A stretch of DNA of 19,840 nucleotides from an uncultured Lachnospiraceae bacterium (GTDB taxonomy: Bacteria; Bacillota; Clostridia; Lachnospirales; Lachnospiraceae): assembly GCA_910580195.1 (NCBI GenBank), contig CAJTWA010000062.1, forward strand, positions 1-19,840, in the 5' to 3' direction. Below, piece by piece: positions 15,437-19,840 of this stretch. The position numbers and the translations under genes were made by a program. Position 1 is the stretch's first letter, and the number at the start of each line of letters is the position of its first letter. Below the pieces are notes generated by a model that was given only the letters and a program-made list of their open reading frames with translations, had not been told where the DNA came from and searched no databases.

Positions 15437-15457
15437 TAGTGGGAGCTTTGCCACTAT
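15437..15457 (+). repeat. Small hairpin after the toxin stop codon
   Basis: TAGTGG and CCACTA pair around an 8-9 nt loop directly after the toxin stop. It may stabilise the 3' part of the toxin mRNA. No T-run follows. Confidence 0.3.
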
Positions 15458-15469
15458 AAAAGAAAAGAA

Positions 15470-15507
15470 GAATCCCCAAACTGTACGCTACTACAGTTTG
15501 GGGATTC
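15470..15507 (-). terminator. Perfect 16-bp terminator hairpin of the type I module
   Basis: GAATCCCCAAACTGTA (15470-15485) pairs fully with 15492-15507 around the loop CGCTAC. On the - strand a T-rich tract follows, so it is an intrinsic terminator for the antisense RNA. It may also stop the toxin mRNA from the other side, although the + strand T content after the stem is low. Confidence 0.8.
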
Positions 15508-15518
15508 GTTCTACGTTC

Positions 15519-15538
15519 ACATGGAACTGTCATATCTT
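15519..15538 (+). repeat. Direct repeat, copy b (inside the antisense RNA gene)
   Basis: It matches the toxin start region at 15334-15354 in two blocks, ACATGGA and GTCATATCTT (17 identical bases). It lies between the terminator and the antisense promoter, as expected for a trans-pairing site. Confidence 0.7.
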
Positions 15539-15551
15539 CTTGCCTATCGGC

Positions 15552-15580
15552 ATTATAGCATATGCAAAAACTTTTGGCAA
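15552..15580 (-). promoter_or_regulatory. Promoter of the antisense antitoxin RNA
   Basis: On the - strand TTGCCA (15575-15580) and TATAAT (15552-15557) are 17 nt apart, with TGC directly before the -10 (extended -10). It is stronger-looking than the toxin promoter, as expected for an antitoxin. CTTTTGGCAAT is repeated in tandem at 15571 and 15585, duplicating the -35 box. Confidence 0.75.
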
Positions 15581-15972
15581 TATGCTTTTGGCAATCTTCA
15601 ATTTATCCTTATCTGGTATCAGTCAAGTATGAGTTTTGCAGATTTCTTGGTTATATCTTTCTTGGATTAGGGAATGTTCGGGCAACACACAGCGTCGGGC
15701 AAGATATGAAAGAAACCATATCCGTCAATCTCCTTATTGCCCTCTGGAATTTTTTCTGGTATTATAATTGCAGTATTTATTTGGGAGTTATTTATTAGGG
15801 TACAGTTAAAGTGCAATATACTCTGGTATTTTTTGAACCAAGCCCCGATAGTAGCAGCGTCCGGAAGGAAGAAGATAGGGTTGAATACAATACCCTATAT
15901 CTTGCTGCGGGTCGGTTCATTCAGGCATTTCATATTTTTATAAATCATTGGGATTTAGGAGGACAGGAGAAC
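15581..15972. other. Gap between the type I module and thiN
   Basis: No confident gene is present. Open frames at 15562-15798 and in the 15811-15972 extension of thiN lack family resemblance. A stretch around 15737-15790 could encode a hydrophobic segment (SGIFSGIIIAVFIWELF) but has no good start. A weak promoter for thiN, TTCATT (15916-15921), 17 nt, TATAAA (15939-15944), is possible. The right boundary of the inserted DNA probably lies here. Confidence 0.4.
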
Positions 15973-16635
15973 ATGCAGGCGTTAATTATCAGCGGCGGGC
16001 ATCTGGAGGATGCCTTTGCTGCTTCTTATATAGAAAAATACCAATTTCAGCTAACCATTGCCGTGGATTCCGGCATGGCTTTTTTTTACCGGAAAAATTG
16101 GGTGCCGGATTACATTGTCGGTGACTTTGATTCCGCCAGCCCAGAAATCCTGCAGGAATTCCGGGCAATCAGCGAGTCCGGGCAGGGAAAGCCAAAGATT
16201 CTGCAGTTCCAGCCGGAAAAGGATGAAACCGACACGGAGCTTGCCATCCGCACGGCTATCGGGCAGGGGTGCAAAACCATCCATCTCCTTGGCGCCACCG
16301 GCACCCGCATGGACCATGTGCTGGGCAACCTCCATCTCCTTGGGATGGCAATGGAGCAGGGGGCAGAAGCCCTGATGGCAGACAGGCATAACCGCATCCG
16401 CATGGTACAAGGCGGCCTTGTGATTAAGCGGGAAGAGCAGTATGGCCGCTATGTGTCCCTGTTCCCCTTCACCCCGCAGGTTGCAGGCCTCACCCTCAAA
16501 GGCTTCAAATATCCCCTCTGCGGTTACACCTTGGAATGTTACCATTCCCTTGGGGTCAGCAATGAAATTATTGGGGATGCTGGGGAGATTTCCTTTGAGG
16601 ATGGGGTGCTGGTTGTGGTGGAGTCGCTGGATTAA
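15973..16635 (+). CDS. thiN: Thiamine pyrophosphokinase
   Basis: ThiN converts thiamine to thiamine diphosphate using ATP. The 220-residue protein has the family landmarks: an MQALIISGG opening, AVDSG (30-34), VGDFDS (49-54), EKDETDTELA (82-91) and LGATGTRMDHVLGN (106-119), which build the substrate and metal site. The frame continues upstream to 15811, but the extra 54 codons do not resemble the family. AGGAGG (15957-15962) and AGGAG (15965-15969) sit right before ATG 15973. In relatives it directly follows rpe; here the toxin-antitoxin insert separates them, so it may depend on a new promoter. No thiamine riboswitch is visible. Confidence 0.93.
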   Translation: MQALIISGGHLEDAFAASYIEKYQFQLTIAVDSGMAFFYRKNWVPDYIVGDFDSASPEILQEFRAISESGQGKPKILQFQPEKDETDTELAIRTAIGQGCKTIHLLGATGTRMDHVLGNLHLLGMAMEQGAEALMADRHNRIRMVQGGLVIKREEQYGRYVSLFPFTPQVAGLTLKGFKYPLCGYTLECYHSLGVSNEIIGDAGEISFEDGVLVVVESLD

Positions 16636-16700
16636 ATTTAGTGATAGGTATGCAAAATTATAAGGGAATTTATGAGATTGCAGATTTTTGCCGATTAATA

Positions 16701-16730
16701 TGATAAAGGGTTCTTTATCAGCCTTTATTT
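16701..16730 (+). terminator. Intrinsic terminator after thiN
   Basis: TGATAAAG (16701-16708) and CTTTATCA (16713-16720) form an 8-bp stem with a GGTT loop, followed by the T-rich GCCTTTATTTT. It lies 65 nt after the thiN stop and ends the conserved gene block. Confidence 0.6.
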
Positions 16731-16793
16731 TGGAAAAATGTGTATCTATTTGAAGATTTCACAAGCAGGAAAAAAGAAAGGGATGAGTTAATT

Positions 16794-17432
16794 ATGATGA
16801 AAATCGCACAAACAGCCAATTTTGCACCTTACCATCCACAAATTGCTGGCGCCCTGCAGACGGGAACGCCCTTTGGCATCCAAGCAGAAAACAGCCCGAA
16901 ATCCCAGTCCCCTATGGAATATTACCAAGGGTTATGCCGGGAATTCCAAGGTGTCACATTCCGCCTCGGGGACAAAGCAGCGCAGGAATCTTCCGGCGGT
17001 TCTGCCCTAGGCTATGGCGGCAGCATGAACCAAATCGGGGAAGGCTTTGGCAGTCCGGGCCAGTGCAGTATTCAGGTTGACATTTCTGTACTTAGGAAAA
17101 TGCAGCAGGATCCAGAGTATGAGAAACAAGTAAAAGGTATCATCCAAGACGCCAAGGATACGTATTCTGTGTATGAAAACCAAGCTGGAAGGGACGGATA
17201 TCTTTATACATGTGTGGAAATTGAGGACGGGGGAGCACGTCCCCAAAGAGCCTTGGTGAATTCCAAAATGCCTTTCTCCACCGAAGAAGAAATCAGGGAA
17301 CTGTGGGAAAATGAATCCGCCCAAAGCCAAATAAAAATCAATTTCCAGACGGTAAAAGATTCCTTGCTGGAGCAATATTTAGATGCTTTGGAAGAACGGG
17401 GAAGGAAACTGCAAAAGCTGGGAATTGGGTAA
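16794..17432 (+). CDS. Uncharacterised 212-residue protein upstream of a response regulator
   Basis: I do not recognise a named function. There is no signal peptide or membrane span. The N-terminal third is low in predicted structure and rich in Gly, Ser, Gln and Pro. From about residue 85 it is more ordered: VDISVLRKMQQDPEYEKQV, then a helical stretch, then DGYLYTCVEIEDGG, and a charged helical C-terminus ending in EERGRKLQKLG. Similar proteins of unknown function are, as far as I recall, widespread in Lachnospiraceae. AAAGGGATG precedes ATG 16794; ATG 16797 is an equal alternative. It ends 9 nt before the LytTR regulator, so the two are almost certainly co-transcribed. Confidence 0.75.
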   Translation: MMKIAQTANFAPYHPQIAGALQTGTPFGIQAENSPKSQSPMEYYQGLCREFQGVTFRLGDKAAQESSGGSALGYGGSMNQIGEGFGSPGQCSIQVDISVLRKMQQDPEYEKQVKGIIQDAKDTYSVYENQAGRDGYLYTCVEIEDGGARPQRALVNSKMPFSTEEEIRELWENESAQSQIKINFQTVKDSLLEQYLDALEERGRKLQKLGIG

Positions 17433-17441
17433 GGCGTGCTT

Positions 17442-18167
17442 ATGTATAACATTGGGATATGCGATGATGGGAAAGCAACCTGTTCTTCTTTGGAAGAGAT
17501 GGTTTTGCGGTATACGAAAGAGAAAAATATTTCGGTGGAAACCATGGTTTGGTATTCTGCAGAGAACCTTTGCAGCTATTTGGAAAGACAGAATGATTTA
17601 GATATTTTGTTTCTGGATATCGCCTTGCTTGGTATGACGGGAATCCAAGCAGGTGACTTCATACGGAACCGGCTGGAAAACTGGGCGATGCAGATTATTT
17701 ATATTTCGGCAAAGCCTTCCTATGCCATGCAGCTGTTTAAAACCCAACCCCTTGATTTTCTCGTAAAGCCAATTTCCCAGCTCCAAATAAACGAAACCTT
17801 GGGCCGCGCCATTAAAATTCTGGATCGGGGCGCAGGGAAATTTGAATTTCAGGCAGGGAAGGACTTTTATGCCATTCCCTTCAAGGATATCATCTGCTTT
17901 ATCAGCGAGCGGAGGAAGATAAAAGTTGTGGCTATCCAAGGGCAGAAGGAATTTTACGGGAAGATGAAAGATATTCTTCCGAAGCTTTCAGAGAATTTTC
18001 TCTTAATCCATCAATCCTATCTTGTCAATAAGGAGCATGTGTTCCGGTATGCCTATGATACGGTGGAATTAAGGAATGGAATGGTGCTGCCCATAAGCAA
18101 AGCAAACAGGATACGGGTGCGTGAGGAAATATTTTCCGGCCATCAGGCAGTAAAAGCGCAGTTGTAA
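17442..18167 (+). CDS. LytTR-family response regulator (AgrA-like), orphan
   Basis: The 241-residue protein has an N-terminal receiver domain (about 1-120) with acidic pair D8/D9, phospho-acceptor D59 in LFLDIALLGMTGI, switch S89 in YISAK and K109 in DFLVKP. It has a C-terminal LytTR DNA-binding domain (about 132-235) with the typical LPKLSENFLLIHQSYLVN pattern. LytTR regulators usually control peptide signalling, bacteriocin or surface genes. No histidine kinase lies within the window, so the input is unknown; the co-transcribed 212-residue protein is a candidate partner. ATG 17442 has AAGG 7 nt upstream; GTG 17436 is a less likely start. The receiver core looks functional. Confidence 0.9.
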   Translation: MYNIGICDDGKATCSSLEEMVLRYTKEKNISVETMVWYSAENLCSYLERQNDLDILFLDIALLGMTGIQAGDFIRNRLENWAMQIIYISAKPSYAMQLFKTQPLDFLVKPISQLQINETLGRAIKILDRGAGKFEFQAGKDFYAIPFKDIICFISERRKIKVVAIQGQKEFYGKMKDILPKLSENFLLIHQSYLVNKEHVFRYAYDTVELRNGMVLPISKANRIRVREEIFSGHQAVKAQL

Positions 18168-18190
18168 TTCTGGAAATGATTGGTTATAAT
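18162..18190 (+). promoter_or_regulatory. Promoter of the GNAT acetyltransferase gene
   Basis: TTGTAA (18162-18167) and TATAAT (18185-18190) are 17 nt apart. The -35 box overlaps the stop codon of the LytTR gene. It would give a leader of about 90 nt before the next start. Confidence 0.6.
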
Positions 18191-18286
18191 AGATGAAAAA
18201 GACATCAGATACCGCAAACCGGAGGCTCCATCAGGAAGAAGGAAGGCGGCATAAATTTGAAGAAAAGACAGTGCAGGAGGGAAACC

Positions 18287-18775
18287 ATGTTGGTACGGAA
18301 CGCAGAAGAAAGGGACATCCCCCGGATTGCGGAAATCATTATTTTCGGCAAGCGGGTGGCATACCGGGACATATTCCAAGACGATGCAGTGTCTTTTCAG
18401 GAATTGCAGGTGGTAAGCCTTGCAAGGCATTACAACAAGGATCCTAAGCTATTAGGGCAGATGCTGGTCTATGACGATGGGATTGTAAAAGGCGTCATTA
18501 ACAGGCGCCAGGGCCAAGATGCCATTGAAATCTGCGAGCTCTATGTAGAGCCCTTCTTCCTAGGCCAAGGCATCGGCTCCAAGCTGTTAGGGCAGGCCAT
18601 CCAAGAAGCAAGGCAGCAGGGGGTTCCTTCCCTGTATCTGTGGGTTGTCGCCGATAACCTTAAGGCAAGGGCATTTTATGAAAAACATGGGTTTTCTGCA
18701 TCCGGGAAAACGGCAGTAGTGGAAGGGACAGATAAACTGGAACTGCATTATGTGATGCAAGCAGGGCAGCAGTGA
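18287..18775 (+). CDS. GNAT-family N-acetyltransferase
   Basis: The 162-residue protein shows the GNAT acetyl-CoA site: ELYVEPFFLGQGIGSKLLG, with the pyrophosphate loop GQGIGS (about 93-98), then SLYLWVVADNLKARAFYEKHGF, the usual motif B. These predict a soluble acetyl-CoA-dependent acetyltransferase. The substrate cannot be read; it could be an amine, an antibiotic or a peptide N-terminus. ATG 18287 is favoured over an in-frame ATG at 18257 because AGGAGGG (18275-18281) lies just before it and family members begin with the strand LVRNAEERDIP. It has its own promoter and no functional link to its neighbours is evident. Confidence 0.9.
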   Translation: MLVRNAEERDIPRIAEIIIFGKRVAYRDIFQDDAVSFQELQVVSLARHYNKDPKLLGQMLVYDDGIVKGVINRRQGQDAIEICELYVEPFFLGQGIGSKLLGQAIQEARQQGVPSLYLWVVADNLKARAFYEKHGFSASGKTAVVEGTDKLELHYVMQAGQQ

Positions 18776-19445
18776 AATAGGGGATGGGACTGGGAATGTG
18801 GAAGGAACTGCCTATCTTTTATAGATGCCGATTACGGAAGCTCCATTTTCGTTTTCATAATCCAAGTTCAGTAGGGAAAACCGCTAAGTGCACAGCAAAG
18901 ATATTTATTGAGGTTCATCAGGCCAAATTTAACCAAATGTTGCAAGGAACAGCAGCAAAGAAGAATTTAGGCAAAAATAAAAGAAAAAGATTGAAACTCT
19001 CACATTACACAGAAAGCTGTCCTTGAAAATGGGGCGGTTTTTCTGCGCGATATGGATGGAGTCCACTGTGGGCTACCCTGTTTTGGTTATCAAGGCGGTT
19101 TCCAGCAGATCCCGGACATCCCCCCCGAAAAGTCTAAATATCACATTGTAATTTCGAAACAAAATCGAGCTGTTGGCAAACCTCCTGTTTAAAAGGTCAA
19201 ACTTTGATGCAATACAATATATAGTTCTTTATAAGTTTACAGGAAATACCATACCCCTGTGAAGTGCAGAGGCCATAGCTTCAAGAGGTTTTTGCACCTT
19301 AAAATAGATACGGGAATAGAGAAATAAGAATCTCCTATAGGGCATTAAGTGCAATAAAACGCTAATTCTTATGGGGATTCTTATTTTAGGGTTTAGAAAC
19401 AAAAAACGGTATTGGCGGGCAGCCCCTTTTTCTTATGGAATCTGC
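18776..19445. other. AT-rich, nearly gene-free tail region
   Basis: No confident gene is present. A + strand frame at 18784-19026 has basic, low-complexity content and no family match. On the - strand 19228-19073 is stop-free for 51 codons (with RRFANSS and GGDVRDLLETA) but lacks an ATG start; it may be a gene fragment or chance. A weak hairpin (TTTACAGG/CCTGTGAA) lies near 19236-19263, and a long inverted repeat is listed separately. Confidence 0.4.
19322..19386. repeat. 14-bp inverted repeat with a 37-nt loop
   Basis: AAATAAGAATCTCC (19322-19335) pairs with GGGGATTCTTATTT (19373-19386), with 13 standard pairs and one G-T pair. The loop contains GCA-TTAAG-TGC. It may be a terminator-like RNA hairpin, the remnant of another small RNA locus or a small mobile palindrome. 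Confidence 0.6.
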
Positions 19446-19568
19446 TCAATCCATCTTTATCTTCCCATGCTCTTTTTCAAAATTTGCCACATGCTTTTTC
19501 ATAAGGACTTCTAATTTCCGGTTGGCAGAACACCTGTTATAACAAGCAATAAAACAATTATTTGACAA
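19446..19568 (-). pseudogene. Fragment of a ribbon-helix-helix DNA-binding protein
   Basis: The frame ends IACYNRCSANRKLEVLMKKH, then VANFEKEHGKIKMD and a stop. SANRxLE-hydrophobic-L is the second-helix pattern of small Arc/MetJ-type (ribbon-helix-helix) regulators, often antitoxins. The N-terminal strand and first helix are missing: upstream there is only an in-frame TTG and then a stop. It resembles the + strand gene at 19669-19797 at both DNA and protein level (SANRELEIL there). I read it as a broken paralogue. A translated 40-residue peptide cannot be excluded. Confidence 0.55.
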
Positions 19569-19632
19569 TTAATATTATAATGCGCCGCTATTTTGCCGTC
19601 AATATGCACTTTGCTGTTGTAAAAGCAGTATA

Positions 19633-19653
19633 ATAGCATTATAAAGATGCTAT
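19633..19653 (+). promoter_or_regulatory. Inverted repeat before the small ribbon-helix-helix gene
   Basis: ATAGCAT (19633-19639) and ATGCTAT (19647-19653) are perfect complements 7 nt apart. They overlap TATAAT (19629-19634) and end directly at the binding site GGGAG. This is the place for an autoregulatory operator or an RNA hairpin that hides the binding site. Confidence 0.45.
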
Positions 19654-19668
19654 GGGAGTTGATATGCC

Positions 19669-19797
19669 TTGACTTATAAAATATCCAAATTCACATTACG
19701 GATAGAGAATAAGATTTTAAGAAAATTCCGTTATATTGCCGAATATAATGCGCGCTCTGCCAACCGGGAATTAGAAATACTTATTAACTATAAATGA
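19669..19797 (+). CDS. Small ribbon-helix-helix protein (TTG start)
   Basis: The 42-residue product reads ISKFTLRIENKILRKF, then RYIAEYNARSANRELEI and LINYK. A short beta strand (KFTLRI), helix A (NKILRKFRYIAEYN) and helix B (SANRELEILI) match the Arc/CopG-type fold, in which the strand contacts operator DNA as a dimer. TTG 19669 is the only plausible start, since a stop codon lies three codons upstream; GGGAG is 10 nt before it. Compared with the - strand relative at 19446-19568 it ends early and lacks the KKHVANFEKEHGK tail, so it may be truncated. Such proteins are often antitoxins, but no toxin is visible before the window ends. Confidence 0.6.
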   Translation: MTYKISKFTLRIENKILRKFRYIAEYNARSANRELEILINYK

Positions 19798-19840
19798 GCA
19801 AATTTAGAAAATTGCACGATAAGTCTACGCCGCTAAAGCT

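Larger units (their letters stand above)
15460..15546 (-). ncRNA. Predicted antisense antitoxin RNA of the type I module
   Basis: A near-consensus - strand promoter (15552-15580) fires toward the toxin gene. The transcript would start near 15545, include the complement of direct repeat b (15519-15538), form the 16-bp hairpin at 15470-15507 and end in a T-rich tract (TTCTTTTCTTTTA on the - strand). The size is about 80-90 nt. By analogy with RNA II of the pAD1 par locus it would pair with the toxin mRNA at the start codon and at the terminator and block translation. The exact ends are inferred. Confidence 0.6.

Noticed and set aside
15306..15533. 75-codon - strand frame across the type I module
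   Set aside because: It overlaps the toxin gene, terminator and direct repeat, and has no binding site or family match.
15562..15798. 78-codon + strand frame after the type I module
   Set aside because: It starts inside the antisense promoter, lacks a ribosome binding site and resembles no family.
15811..15972. 54-codon N-terminal extension of ThiN
   Set aside because: The extension does not resemble the family, while a strong binding site sits directly before ATG 15973.
18784..19026. 80-codon + strand frame after the acetyltransferase
   Set aside because: It has low-complexity basic content, no convincing binding site and no recognisable motif.
19073..19228. 51-codon stop-free - strand stretch containing GGDVRDLLETA
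   Set aside because: There is no ATG start and no recognised family, so it is mentioned only as a possible gene fragment.
19562..19581. TTGACA followed by TATAAT as a promoter for the last gene
   Set aside because: The spacing is only 8 nt, too short for a sigma-A promoter.

Overview
The window looks like chromosomal DNA from a low-to-mid GC Gram-positive anaerobe of the Clostridia, most likely a Lachnospiraceae gut bacterium. The grounds are AGGAGG-type ribosome binding sites, a MurE carrying the meso-diaminopimelate signature, and the conserved Firmicutes gene order priA-def-fmt-(Zn peptidase)-rsmB-rlmN-stp-prkC-rsgA-rpe-thiN. Genus was not determined.

Positions 1-14265 hold housekeeping genes, all on the + strand. 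They cover peptidoglycan precursor synthesis (murE), replication restart (priA), N-terminal formyl-Met handling (def, fmt), a membrane Zn peptidase, rRNA methylation (rsmB, rlmN), the Ser/Thr phosphatase-kinase pair (stp, prkC), 30S assembly (rsgA) and ribulose-phosphate epimerase (rpe). Spacing is tight; rlmN/stp and stp/prkC overlap. The breaks between gene blocks carry unusual DNA. A structured element is present twice (1-157, cut by the window edge, and 8222-8401). A short motif, TTGCCRTCCGC, occurs in pairs upstream of murE, the peptidase and rlmN. There are two tandem arrays with the same 38-bp period. One grew out of the 3' end of rsmB. The other repeats the start region of rsgA, giving four mini-ORFs (Met-Lys-Gly-Asn-stop) before the real gene.

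Positions 14266-15972 interrupt the usual rpe-thiN adjacency with a more AT-rich insert. It carries a type II RelE/ParE-like toxin-antitoxin pair on the - strand and, next to it, what I read as a type I toxin-antitoxin module of the Fst/par kind: a 32-residue membrane toxin, a convergent small antisense RNA with a near-consensus promoter, a shared 16-bp terminator hairpin, and a direct repeat that would let the RNA cover the toxin start codon. This is the best candidate for an undescribed system in the window.

Positions 15973-18775 hold thiN with a terminator, an unrecognised 212-residue protein coupled to an orphan LytTR response regulator, and a GNAT acetyltransferase with its own promoter. 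Positions 18776-19840 are AT-rich and nearly gene-free. They contain a long inverted repeat and two related ribbon-helix-helix genes, one a fragment, facing away from each other. This part looks like decayed accessory DNA.
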